From positions 620,001 to 684,000 of the forward strand of contig NW_026570256.1 in NCBI RefSeq assembly GCF_019649055.1: 64,000 nt of DNA, in the 5' to 3' direction. The DNA comes from Paramacrobiotus metropolitanus (lineage: Eukaryota > Tardigrada > Eutardigrada > Parachela > Macrobiotidae). This document shows positions 53,263-64,000 of the stretch, one piece after another. The translations under genes were made by a program, and so were the position numbers. Numbering within the stretch: the stretch's first letter is position 1; each line of letters starts with the position of its first letter. Below the pieces are notes generated by a model. It saw only the letters and a program-made list of their open reading frames with translations. It did no database searches and was not told the DNA's origin.

Positions 53263-53520
53263 ATATGCTCCTGCAATGTACTCCCACATTATGTAGGAGC
53301 ATATTGCAATGTGCTCCTACATATGTAGGAGCACATATATGTAGGAGCACATTGCAAGGTGCTCTTACATATGTAGGAGCACATTGCAGGAGCATATTGG
53401 ATTACGTTTGTTTGGATACTAAAATTCCGTTTTTCTCCTCCAAGAACCGATGCAATGTGCTCCTGCATAATGTACGAGCACATTGCAATGTGCTCCTACA
53501 TAATGTAGGAGCACATAATG
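53263..53520. repeat. Self-complementary satellite (GCAATGTGCTCCTACAT units)
   Basis: Units of about 17 bp, such as GCAATGTGCTCCTACAT, alternate with their own complement, ATGTAGGAGCACATTGC, giving nested palindromes around TACATATGTA. At least eight half-units occur, interrupted by a 60-bp unique stretch (53400-53450). Both strands read the same, which explains mirror-image ORFs. It can form long hairpins or cruciforms. Confidence 0.85.
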
Positions 53521-53576
53521 TAAACTAAAAAAGATGCAGAGCTAACAACGCCATCTACCACTTTCACACATCGTTA

Positions 53577-53625
53577 CTCGACTCATGTCACATGACTCAT
53601 GTCACATGACTCGTGTCACATGACT
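53577..53625. repeat. Tandem 16-bp repeat containing AP-1-like and E-box-like sites
   Basis: Three copies of about 16 bp (TCATGTCACATGACTC) follow each other. Each holds the palindrome GTCACATGAC, an E-box-type bHLH site, and its edge forms TGACTCATG, an AP-1-type site, in two of them. It lies about 220 bp upstream of the secreted-type ORF at 53844. A promoter role is possible but unproven. Confidence 0.55.
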
Positions 53626-53843
53626 GTTAGGCCCCACCGCTTCCTTCAACCGGCCGGACCCTTCCGTACTCTACGGGCGCCAAAAATTTTTTTTGTTTAC
53701 ACACGGATATCGAAGACCAAAAACCGAAACTACAGTTTCATATATGCTACGACTGATTCTAGTCGTATACCGCATATAAGAACCTGCCACGGTTCAAATG
53801 AACCTGCCGCAAAAATTTACAAAGACTACGAGCAGTGTCGCAG

Positions 53844-54026
53844 ATGGCTAACACTCTGCAACACTACCTTTATCTACTAGTTGCAGTCATTGTCAGTGAA
53901 GGAAGTTTTTCTCGGGTCATTGGATCCAGCTGCGCTTTTGAATGCATCTTCGTAAGCAAAATCGATTCGGTTTGGGAGAACATATTTAACGGAGCAGTGC
54001 ACGCTTCAAGTCAAATCACATTGTGA
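53844..54026 (+). CDS. Short secreted-type ORF or leader exon
   Basis: Reading from the Met at 53844 gives a signal-peptide-like leader (ANTLQHYLYLLVAVIVSEG) followed by a Cys-containing segment, 60 residues in all. A decayed copy of its second half occurs at 63680-63740, so it belongs to the repeated landscape of this region. It may be the first exon of a three-finger-type gene, but no continuation was found before the minus-strand gene at 54218. Confidence 0.35.
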   Translation: MANTLQHYLYLLVAVIVSEGSFSRVIGSSCAFECIFVSKIDSVWENIFNGAVHASSQITL

Positions 54027-54217
54027 CGCAATCGTTCACAGGCGGCATGTTTATCTTTGATACTCGCCAGTCGTAATTATTCAGGTTTTTTTCTCATATT
54101 CGCAACAGAAGCGGTAGCTCCTCCTTAAACATTCGCATTAAGCTACGTGTATATATACATTTTCCATGAAGAAAATGAAAACAAATACGCAATTTCTCGG
54201 AGAATGAGAAAGCAGCC

Positions 54218-55672
54218 TTAGTTTAGACTGAAAGGACAATTTGAAGCTGTTTGATATCCCCATGCGTAAAATATTCCAAACACCGCGTTACTACTAGTAA
54301 CGCGGTGTTTACTACAATATGTACAAAATCTGCCATGTCCATGTTTGATACACAACACGATGGGATCCGGCGCGAACGCACTCGAGCGGAACTCTTGGTA
54401 GGCAGCAACGACATCTTGTATAACGACGAAATACGCTACCGAAACACCGATAACCGCCGTGTGAATGAGGAACAGAACCGCGAAAGCGCATTTTCGAGCC
54501 CTGCTATCACAATCGCTTCCATACTCATAATAATAAAGGGCGAGAAAACAGACGCAACCGCTTCCCCGCCATTCGCCATCGGTGCCGGTCGGCTGCTCCA
54601 TCCTGTTATGTTGGGACGTGGACAGCATCCCAGCTGCGACATATCGATACCTGCAATAATCGCCAAATAACAGCAACATCTCTGGGATGAAGAATTGAGC
54701 AGCTGTACACTGCTTGTTTGCACATAATCTCACCGAATTTCAAAGAGAAAAGAGAAGCAATATTTTCGCATGAAAACAGTCTCTGGATCCGATGCGTTGA
54801 ATTGATTATTCAGGTATCGCTCCTCGGTTTCGTTCAGCAGCGCCGCGGACGGCTGATAATGGTGGCCATTCCATTCGGTTGCAATTGTGCCGCCGGCGAA
54901 GGCAATCAGTCCGGTCTCATTTGGCTGACCTTTAATTAAGACCGAACTACAAATTCCATTATGACTTGAAACGCAAAGAAGATTCGCTTAGTTGCTAAAC
55001 GGTTACTGTTGCTCCATTTACTGTAGCAAAGTTAGTCTACAGAGTTGGCGCAGGGTAAATAACAATTCCAAAGTGTGTACTAACTGGACAGTAGTACGCG
55101 TACTTACGCATAAATACTTAATTAACTGTTGTTCTTAAATGACTGCAAGCATTTGCCGAACAGAAATAAAGATGAATGTCCTTGTACGGTTTCTCATCGA
55201 ATCAAATGCAGGTCACTGAATTATTATAAACTTAATTTAGACAGTCTAGAAAAGAAACTCAAAACGTGCTAAGTTTGATTGATATACTCACAATTATTCC
55301 CGCGTTCCCGGATCTCCAGTGAGGCCCCACCAAACAGAATTATAGGTACCCCGATATACACAACCAAGTAACGAGAAAGCATAGCCACATGCAACGCCAG
55401 CGCCAAGCCGCTTCGGATTTGTTCCCATGCGACCCCCGTTTGTGTATGCATTCGCGCCATTTGTCCACAGGAACCAACACCCAGTCCAGCCATCTGCATC
55501 CGCACCTCTTCACGGAGCGCAAAACTATGGATACAGTCCTGCTTTTGGCTCGCGTCAGTGGTGCACACAAAACTCCAGATTGCAGGGCAGCGCTGGTTTG
55601 CGGCAACATCTCGATGTTTGGGGGTTGCCCCATCGCTGCTTTGGTGTCGAATACTGAAAATTCGGCCTGCAT
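54218..55672 (-). pseudogene. Novel three-pass membrane protein, copy 3 (frameshifted, subfamily B)
   Basis: The exons are about 55672-55292, 54929-54734 and 54650-54218, with the same splice positions as copies 2 and 5 (donor GTGAGT, acceptor AAAG; last acceptor TTGCAG). Exon 1 shifts frame near 55400, just before TM1 (YLVVYIGVPIILFGG). Exon 2 is 196 bp where 189 is expected. Exon 3 shifts near 54500, between TM2 and TM3. The C-terminus is extended and contains a perfect 33-nt palindrome. It is probably a pseudogene. This copy is not part of the block I/II duplication and must come from a separate event. Confidence 0.65.
54278..54310. repeat. Perfect 33-nt palindrome in the end of membrane gene copy 3
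   Basis: Two 16-nt arms (AAACACCGCGTTACTA and its complement) are separated by one base. It is absent from the other copies of the gene. Confidence 0.9.
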
Positions 55673-56700
55673 GACAGGAAGTGCACATCGCCGGCTCACG
55701 TTCACAAGAGTTCCATGTTACCCACTGACTGGTACTCCTGGTTTTCTCGGAAGGGTAAAAATAATTGCTCTTCTCTGACAAATGAACACATAACCATGCA
55801 AATCGATACGGAAAGAACAGTTAGAACGGTTGCAGCAATCCAGCAAAGTGCACAAAGTTAGCAGCATTGAAGTAAATAAATTAATACTCTGGTAATTACT
55901 TTAGAAACGCTGCGGATTATCCCACAATGCGCATACCCTCTCGTTTTTTATCGGCGCTCCGTGAATTCCGGTTGTTCTGCTGTCATCTGGCAAATATCAC
56001 CCAAAACAGCGCCTATCGGCACGCAAAATCGATAACTTGTAATTTTACAGTTTTGCTCATCAAGCATGTTAAGTATACTATTTCCTACAAGCACAGTGCG
56101 GCTGTATGGACATCTGTTGGTATCCTTCTGCTATCATCAGGTCCTGAGTCCGAAAAACGCAGACCACCTCGTAAAACTCAGGACATTCGTCCGTTTCCAT
56201 TTGACCACCAGGCCAGTGGGCCAACCGATCAAAAGCCGATGCACACCACGACACTTTGATCACAGAACGAAACCGCTTTCTAACTTCTCTAAGTTGGAAC
56301 CAGTATTTGCGTGAACTAATGTGAACCACTATGAAATAATTTTATTATGAACGCAGAACCACTTGGCGCAGCTGTACGTTAAGAATGGTTGTATTGAAAG
56401 AAACTAAATATTGTGTTAAAGTTTGACTTGTTATACTTAGTACAGAATGTCAATTGCGTAAAATAGTGGTACCATATCGATGTAATGCACCATCAAATCA
56501 GGGGGGCAATGTCGGTACGGATACCGACCACGATTTCGTCTCCAAATGTTACTATTATGGCCCAGCCTGATGGTGATGGACACGTTTCGTTCGTTTCGTT
56601 TCGTTTTCGAGGGGCACACTTTGCGCCGGACAAACAACGAACGGCAGCACACCCGGCACTGAACAGGCTCGGTGCCCCTTTCCATCTTTGTTTAGCAAAC
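55673..56700. other. Intergenic between copy 3 and block II
   Basis: No supported gene is seen. ORFs at 55927-56259 and 56437-56846 run on both strands without domains. Block II homology begins at 56701. Confidence 0.4.
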
Positions 56701-56909
56701 GGTGGACCAAACATTATTGTCATTGTCGCCGCGGTTGCGGTATGTAGCAGCCACGCGGCCCACGCCATGTGATGATGACCTTCATTTTCGCTCTGTTTGT
56801 GATTAAAACTGGACTTTTTGCTGATTATTGGAGGAATCGCACTCACTCATTACAGACGACGTCATTCCGAACAAGAAGAGGATGAGGATGAAGAGGAATC
56901 ACAGTGTTG
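56701..56909 (+). CDS. Membrane-segment exon with acidic tail (candidate, block II)
   Basis: This is the paralogue of 41028-41233: GGPNIIVIVAAVAVCSS in one frame, then a hydrophobic and acidic stretch (EDEDEEESQ) in another, ending with a stop at 56907-56909. The paired frame arrangement is preserved in both blocks, which argues for a small intron or alternative reading rather than random decay. Confidence 0.35.
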
Positions 56910-58261
56910 ACCGGTGCCTCCATCTAAACATATTGCATTTAACCAAATCACATGATATCAAAAGATACGTGCATGATAAACGCTAACTGAGGCAAATATC
57001 TGAAGTTTACGAAAAATTTTACTTTGAAGAAATGGATTTTCTGCCAAGAAAGCATTCGGAAACAAATTACGTATGGGATATTCGTGGGCAATTTGAAGTG
57101 AGAACATCCCTGATCTGTTAAAAATTTGACACTACAGTTCATGTACAGATACAATCACAACAACCGCGGTTAAGTGCGACAGTTTAGCGTGTGCTCGGGT
57201 CGTTTCCTCATATCTGCTGATGGACGCTAAGAAAATAACGATGCGCAGAATAAATGTTCGTCAGGAACTTTTCTATGTTGTCATTTGAATGGTCTAGTTT
57301 TTTGTGTGGATTATTTGTATACACAATTTCGCTTACCATTTGAAAAGTACAAATCATAACAAAAGTCTCTCTCGGGCAATTTGCGAAACACACAAAAGTG
57401 GATTACACAGAACGGTACCTCAAAGTACCTGTACAAGTTGAAGTTATCTGCAGCACTGCACTGATCACATTTACAAAAAAATGCGATCTGTTTTACATTT
57501 CGCAATTCCACGTATTCTGTACTACAGTCTGTACTACAGGTTAACCCAAATACAGCAGGTTCACCTTCTATTGGAGATCTACTTTAGTGATTTCCAAACA
57601 CACCCTTTGACAGCATAGTTATAAGTGCCAGGTGATCTTCAAAACCAACAGTAGATTAGATCGTATTCGATCGCAAATCTCTACATATACCTTTTTTATG
57701 ATATTATTATGTACTGACCACTAAAAGGCAAATATAACGGAGATTATTAAAAGGAAGCGTGCTAAATGTAAATGCCTAGTACATGCAAAACTGAGTGCCG
57801 GTGCGGAAATGAATGATTTGGGAATTCACTTGCAGCTATTAAACAGATTATATCGGGGATGCCCCTTCATCGCATATCAAATGATATCGAATCCCCAAAA
57901 CCTTGTGGAAAGTCAAATTCTATGCATTTGTTCTGCCGCTTAAATCTATTTAAATTCAGTTCGGGCAAGAGAAAAATCCTCAAAGTGATTACATAAGGTT
58001 CGGTTTAAGCGAAGCAATTTGCCAACACAGTAAGCGCTAATGAAATAAGCTCAATGGTATTGTCGAATTCCAAGAATGGGTTGTCTGCCCCAGGGAGATA
58101 ATGATAATAATTGTGTTAGAGCACTGTAGTTGCAGTTTTACGGAGAACATGATCAACACCTGAACTCTGCCAACTGCATGGGAGTTAATTTATGAAACTC
58201 TGAAGTAAAACTTTTGAATGCTTGAAAGGCTACCAAAATAATCAGGAAATTGGAGGTCCTT
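56910..58261. other. Noncoding flank in block II
   Basis: It aligns with 41250-43100 and contains the empty LINE target site (AATCATAACAA near 57353-57363). No gene is seen. Confidence 0.5.
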
Positions 58262-60113
58262 TTAAGACATAAAGGGCCATTTGGATGCCGGATCACGGGG
58301 AGGGCTGATATTGGGCGCAAACGCGTTCCACGGATAATCTTGAAAGAACTCAGTATACAGTTTGATGGTAAATCCGACAACCACGGTGTGGGCGATGAGA
58401 ATGGCAACGCGAAAAAATCTAGCCTCCCCATTGTTGTGGTTGCTAAAAGGTCGAGTGGCTATCATCACAAGCAGCAATATCACCGACATGACGGCAAGAA
58501 AGACTGCTTGATAGCCGCGCTGTCGCATCTCCGGTTCCGCCCATCCGGTTATGTTAGTGCGGGGACAGTATCCGAGCTCCGTCATATCCATACCTGCAAT
58601 AGAAAAACTTCGTGTTACAAAATTCTAGATAATCTATACGGAATCTAAAAACAGGGGATCTGTAGTACCACATTCTAGCTGAAAGCACCACTTCCTCATG
58701 AAATCTTCTTGCCGTGCCGGTTGGTGGATGTCATTGTTCAGCTGCTCCTCATCGGTGCCGTTCAACAGCGACTTTGATGGAAAATATTCAAGGTCTATTA
58801 TTCTTTTTCCCAGAAAATAAATCCTGTCCGGTAACTTTTTAGGAAACTCTGGATTCTTGTCGACCGATATCGTTCCTCCCGAAAACGAAATCAGGCCGTT
58901 TGTATTCGGCTGACCTTTAACAGAAGTGCCAAAAATTCATTAGCCCGTGTTGCAGAACATTATACAGTGGGCGAAGTGTAACAACTTCGTAGTGCGAGAT
59001 GTTCAGTGAGTTTGCGACGAGTTGATGCATACATTGTAATAGGATAGATAGCTAATAGCATCTCCGAGAAAAAACCAATTTCCATGCAAAAATCAGCCAG
59101 TTACAGAAAATTCAAAATGGGTAGATGAATGAATTTTTGAGATAGTAGAACGCAAACCAAAAATAAGTGGAGCTGATAAAAACGTGTCTTGTTACTGTTA
59201 GAGATAAACAGTTCCATTATGAAATATTATTAGGACAAATACCGGTAAAAGATAAACTGACTGTATTATGGATTTTTGTTTGCAAAGAAATCACATCTTA
59301 GAAAAGAAACTCAGATTTTAACTTTATCATATTTATTAATCCTAACCGAATTAAATCCAAAGATCTAATTTAGTCATTTTTTTAATTTTTAACCATTAAG
59401 CTTTAAGCAGTGTACTACAGTAGCGGTTGCAATTATTATTATTTTGGTGGCCACTGCCAATAAAGATCTAATATTTAGTCATTTACACGGCAAGAGAAAA
59501 ATCAAATTGATTGCAAGAGCAATTTTTTCCTTTCGTTATTAACAATTTATTTACTTTTTTCGCTTTTAAATAAGAACGATGCTGTTTCATTTTTTTCTGC
59601 CATAATCAATAATATGCACTGATGCCCAGTAACCTTTAAGCAGGTTTTTTGTTCTGGTCGCGTATGTATTTTGGCGTAGAAAAGCAGTAAAAAAAGCAAA
59701 AAAATAGCTTAAGGGCACATAATGTTAAAACTTACAGGGTTTCCCGGTCGCAGTGATAGCCCAGTCCGCATGAAAGAGTAAGAACAGGGGAGCGGCGAGA
59801 TAGAGCGCCAGATACAAAACGAAGCCGCAGCACCATAGGCCGAAACGCCAATCCGAATCCTCCTTTGGGATGATGCTGTTTGTCAATTTCTCCTCTTTGC
59901 TCGCCGTCAAAAACTTCCGTGGTCGCCATTTACGGTGAGTCTCCATCGCAGCGTGCGCCGTTTTCCATTCCCACATTCTCATTAAACCGCACACTTTTGA
60001 TACAATCCCACTGTCGTGTCGCGCATGGCAACGCCAAATACTGTACAGATACATGGCGATACTGTGGAATCCGGTGGTTGAATTACCGCTATCTTAATGG
60101 AGGGAGAATCCAT
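58262..60113 (-). pseudogene. Novel three-pass membrane protein, copy 4 (frameshifted, subfamily A)
   Basis: The exons are 60113-59736, 58914-58669 and 58593-58262. Exons 2 (246 bp) and 3 (332 bp) match copy 1 exactly in length. Exon 1 is 378 bp against 385 bp and shifts frame near 60030, after SPC in the N-terminal region. The rest (WRPRKFLTASKEEKLTNS, TM1 FVLYLALYLAAPLFLLF, TELGYCPRTNITGW, TM2 and TM3) is well conserved. A downstream ATG at 60054 in the second frame could give a shorter N-terminus, so loss of function is not certain. Confidence 0.65.
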
Positions 60114-61677
60114 GGAGGCGAGAATTATTATAAACCACAAGAAATCACTATTTGTAGAATAACGCGCTACCGTGCGAAAGAAACGGTTATCTCAACGTAA
60201 ACCTGCATATTATACATAGTAGACTGCGCCACATGAGTAGTACATTTTGTTTTGCGGCGTCGAGCCATAAAACTGGTTTAGACAATTCTCACCGGAACCT
60301 ATGGATCGAAAAATATAGCTTTTGCTGCAATCACAGACTACCGTAAACGGTGCATTCTTTGCTTGCGGTGCCTTTTTATATCAGCTATGAAAAACTGCAT
60401 TTACGCAAACCGTAGCTTAATATTTATTGATTTGTTTACTGTCAACGAGGTACCAGGATTTACTGGAATTGTTCACGGTTTAGCAAACAAGTTCCCGCAC
60501 ACTAAGCGTCCGCTTAGCCAAAGGCATTGTGTAGAGATCACCGGCATGTGGATACTGCTAATGCAGTTTTTTGTGTTGGAGTCTTGACGGATGCGATATT
60601 AGTATTCCCGTCATCCCGTGTATACAGCGGAAGTGCATTAACAGCGGTGATTATCGGTAGTTACAAAAACTGTGCCAGCATTTGCATCAGCTTCCGGAAT
60701 AGTTCCCACCGGTAATGTATGAATTATTGTCAGGTTTACCTCATTTTTTTATGAGCCACACGGGAAGGTGGAAGTAACGACACACCGGCCGGCAGGCAAA
60801 CGTACTCGCAGAGAATACATTAGAAAGTAGGTTGCGTCATCAACGTTGCAATGCCTCCAGCTTCCAGCAAGCGTTGGCAATCGAGCCACTTGAATGGATC
60901 AGCACCCATCGCAGTGCTGAACTATGTGTCGGCCTGTACAAGTACGCCTTGGATGTTGTGCAGTAAGTACTCTGTACATCATTCTTAATCGGTGTACGTC
61001 AACACACGGGTTTGAACCGCTTAATATTAACAGAAATCAGCGGATTAATCATGTTCAGTTGGTCGATACTGGTCATTACTCGATATCAAATGCACAAAAC
61101 TGATGAAATACTTTGCATGCGAAAAACAGAAAAAATACGGATCATGGCACATATGCTGATCCAAATTCAGAAAAGTTTCGTTTTTAAAAAAATCAAAATG
61201 CTACTACAGTATGCTTGAAAAATGATTGTGTCATCAATGGTCAATGTTACATGATCAAACAAGAGTTAAAAAGTGAAAGCAGTAACTTTACAGAGTACTA
61301 CACATTTTTACATTGGACAAACGTCTAGTACCGACCGAAAGCGCTCGGCCGGTGCTAGACGCGGGCAAGCAAAATAAGCGCGCGATACACACTTCCAGGA
61401 ACCAATGCTTTCGCAAATGCGGTTGATTTTGCTGCTGGCGAATCCAGACGGAACGAAGGTCATCCAGGGTAGGCCATTAAGAAGCAGCGGATTCCTGTAA
61501 ACCGCCACCACTACACTAGCTGGTTGCTAGGATGTTTAATTCCGATGACTACAGTCGCGTTCTGCAGTAGTACTACAGCAGTTCGGTGATATTAGTTGAA
61601 TAAATTATAGGTTAAGCGGAAGCCGTGCAAGAGCTCATGTGGACGGTCGCAACGGCACCGGCGACGCCCACAGGTTG
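60114..61677. other. Upstream flank of membrane gene copy 4
   Basis: It aligns with 44881-46688. No conserved reading frame is seen. Confidence 0.4.
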
Positions 61678-63068
61678 TTATATTGTAATTGCGCATCCTC
61701 GGCCAACTTTGATACACGGCTCGGAGGTGTCAGGCGCGAACGAGCTCAACAGGAACTCTTGATACGCAGCAATGACATCCTGTATAATGATGTGGTACGC
61801 TATCGATACACCGACAACCGCCGTGTGAACCAGAGCCAGGCCCGCAAAAGCGCATTTGGTAGCTCTGCTGTTTCCGATCCCGAAAACAGATTCCATAAAC
61901 ATGAAAACGAATGGAGAAAAAATGGCCGTCACAGCTTCGCTGGAACCAGCCAGCGGCGCCGGTCGGCTGCTCCATCCTGTTATGCTGGCACGCGGACAGT
62001 ATCCCAACTGCGTCATATCGATACCTAAAATTGAAGTCAAGCAGCATTTGACCACTTGGGCAACTTTATAATAAATGAGAAAGCAACTGGCAGCTACTCG
62101 TTTGTGATGACATCCGAGACATGAAGAGCCCTGAATCTCAAGCAACTTTCCGATACCGACCATGCTTGTAGCAGTGGTTAATTAAATATATGCCAAGGAA
62201 CATGTAAGTTATTTTAGAGGAGTAATGTGTATACTTCTATTAGTTCTTTATGTACAGTTTAGCGGGTACAGGCTGAGTCACCGTACAGCTATTGAACGGT
62301 CAACATTCTTACCGCACTGTAGAGAGAAGCACCACTTCCGCATGAAAACTTCCTGCTGGTCGGATGCGTTGAAATAGTTATTCAGCTGTCGCTCATCGGT
62401 GGCGTTGAGCAGCGCTTCGGACGGTTGGTAACGGAGACCTTTCCATTGGGTTGAAATTATTCCGCCGGCAAATGCGATCGACGCGTTCTCGTTAGGTACA
62501 CCTTTAAGCCAAAACTGATTATTGGAAAGTTTTTTCTTGGCGTGAAAAGAAACATTTAAGTACATGTAGTGGCATTCGGCGATGGGCTCGCAGAGTGAGA
62601 AGTTAAAGTACTGTTCTTCGTACACGCGTAAATTTAAGTAAATTAGAAAAAAGCTTTAAAGATACTAATCCTGTTGGTGCACTCACAATGTCTCGCGAAT
62701 GGACCAATTCCCGATGAGGACGCACCGAACAGACTGACGGGCACAAAAATATACAGAGTGAAGTAAAGCAAAAAGAACAGAGTGATGATACGACAGCGTC
62801 TATCTAATTCCGTTCTGGGTTCATTGTCATGGTCAGCCCGTATCCATTCGAAAAATATATCCACAGGAACCAACATCCAGTCCAACCATCTGCACCACAA
62901 CCTATTCACAGAGTGCAAAAGTTTGGACAAAGTCTTTCTCTTTTCTCGCATTATTGGTTTACGCGGCGCACAATATGGAGCGGCTGTTAGGGTGCGCGAC
63001 AGCATTTCAGCGCTCGGGAACGATAGCACCGCTACTTTTGTTTCGGACACGGGGAATCCGACTGTCAT
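61678..63068 (-). CDS. Novel three-pass membrane protein, copy 5 (intact, subfamily B)
   Basis: The exons are 63068-62687, 62501-62313 and 62024-61678, with introns GTGAGT...AAAG and GTAAGA...TTTTAG, both phase 1. They sum to 918 bp, that is 305 residues. The cytoplasmic N-terminus includes a basic EKRKTLSKLLHSVNRLWCRWLDW region. TM1 is IITLFFLLYFTLYIFVPVSLF. The extracellular exon 2 has two sequons (NAT, NAS) and CFSLQCG. Exon 3 has GIDMTQLGYCPRASITGW, then TM2 and TM3 (ALVHTAVVGVSIAY). It shares the CPR-x2-I-TGW motif with subfamily A. The start is chosen at MTVGFPVSETK, conserved with copy 2. No known family is recognised. Confidence 0.7.
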
Positions 63069-64000
63069 GGAATGGAATGTACGCCGGTTGACGTTCAAAA
63101 AATTCGATGCTGTCCGCCGATTTCTGATCCTGGTTTTCTTTACAACATGTTACCACTAAATATTCCGTTTATTCACAATCGTTCAGTCTGCCCGTATAAT
63201 CATGCCAACCGATATGGGATGCAAACAACGAGGTAGAGCGGTTGCACAAACATTAATTACTGAATGTCAACAAAGTGCACAACGCTAGCGACAAGTGAGA
63301 TAAATAGATAGTACTTGTAACTATTTTTCCCAATGAGAACTGTATGAACAACTGTTCCATGTTCTCCTTTTCTGATCAGGACTTCGGTCTCCGACAGCCT
63401 GCTACCTTCACAAACACGTCAAATTCATTTGACAGTTGTGAGAACCTACAGAGCAATTAGTGAGTCAAATATTCTTAGAAAAAATATCTCGCATTAAAAA
63501 GAAAAATTTGTCCAATTAATAAATGTTTGAAAGCAACAGTTACGTGTTGGCGGTGTTGCTAAAAGAGTGTGTTGAACTATTTACTGTAAACAACGAATGT
63601 CAATAAAAATAACGATTTAAATAGTATTGTAAATATGCCGACATTCAGTCTAGAGTAGACAATATTAGACACAGTAATTTATTCCCGGTTCACTGGATCT
63701 AGCCGTCAGCTTCGCTTTAAATGCATCTTCGTAAACCAATACTTCGAATGCTGCCTTATATGGGCTCCCCTTATATTACTCTCCCTTATCTGGGCTCCCG
63801 AGCAATATGAGCAACCCTCTACATGGGCGGTTACGTTATTACTCACACTTTTGCAGCTGTTATCAGTGTTATGCCTGACTGAAAATTTTATTTATTCAAA
63901 ATACTTATTTTGCCGGTACTTTTGTAGCATTTAGTTTGTTTCAAAGTGCTCAGGTTGCATCAACGACAGATTCAAAATCTTCCTAAAATTCAAAATCTTT
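63069..64000. other. Distal flank with repeat fragments
   Basis: It aligns with 49653-50450 up to about 63620. Then come a decayed copy of the exon at 53844 (63680-63740), an inverted copy of the repeat end 35284-35341 (63742-63799), and a direct copy of the repeat start 34917-35001 (63916-64000, running off the window). Confidence 0.6.

Larger units (their letters stand above)
52958..53843. other. Intergenic with palindromic satellite and TGACTCATG repeats
   Basis: AT-rich and CA-rich sequence without genes, holding the two repeat arrays listed separately at 53263 and 53577. Confidence 0.5.
56701..63620. repeat. Segmental duplication, block II
   Basis: This is the duplicate of 41028-50450, with the same gene order and orientation (membrane exon, copy 4 matching copy 1, copy 5 matching copy 2). 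It lacks the LINE and TIR transposon insertions found in block I. Confidence 0.8.

Noticed and set aside
53263-53520. Possible CRISPR array from regular short repeats
   Set aside because: Repeats alternate with their own complement and lack unique equal-length spacers; the genome is eukaryotic.

Overview
The window looks like animal nuclear DNA. Genes are far apart and split by GT-AG introns, and they encode rhodopsin-type GPCRs, Golgi glycosyltransferases and multi-pass membrane proteins. Retroelements, DNA transposons and fold-back elements lie between them. A small-genome ecdysozoan such as a tardigrade would fit, but the sequence alone does not fix the species. Many reading frames carry single-base breaks. 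Some are decay, but differences in homopolymers between near-identical repeat arms mean assembly error is also possible.

Layout. 1-4.3 kb: two tandem minus-strand GPCR genes inside a segmental duplication; the second copy carries a 657-bp fold-back element flanked by TTAA, and the first copy preserves the empty site. 4.3-9 kb: a second fold-back element holding a 5'-truncated LINE, small hairpins, a possible secreted-peptide exon, and a pogo-like element encoding a Pipsqueak-type HTH. 11.2-25.15 kb: a degraded Polinton/adintovirus-like element with very long (about 2.78 kb), gene-bearing terminal inverted repeats. It encodes a TBP-like protein, a packaging ATPase, a chromodomain integrase, penton-like and double-jelly-roll capsid proteins, a core protein, an adenain-like protease and small proteins. 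No protein-primed DNA polymerase B is visible. A restriction-like-endonuclease (R2/NeSL-like) retrotransposon interrupts the integrase. The element sits at the 5' side of a host gene whose last exon, at 26.65-27.65 kb, encodes a carboxypeptidase-regulatory-like beta-sandwich protein.

29.9-36 kb: a GT23-type (FUT8-like) fucosyltransferase with a clear two-exon structure, and a broken GT92-type glycosyltransferase. 37.1-38.9 kb: a third GPCR with one frameshift, a retroelement tail and a GPCR relic. 39.7-41.2 kb: a three-finger (Ly6/activin-receptor-like) ectodomain gene. 41-64 kb: a block of about 7-9 kb is duplicated, and the region carries five tandem copies of an unrecognised three-exon, probably three-pass membrane protein gene (two intact, three frameshifted). 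Between them lie a TIR transposon, a transposon with long coding inverted repeats, and a palindromic satellite.

The most unusual observation is the gene packing in the viral element. From the ATPase through the last small membrane protein, nearly every stop codon overlaps the next start as ATGA or TAATG. In a eukaryotic element this suggests polycistronic expression with coupled termination and reinitiation. A TATA-box-led TBP homologue is carried in both terminal repeats.
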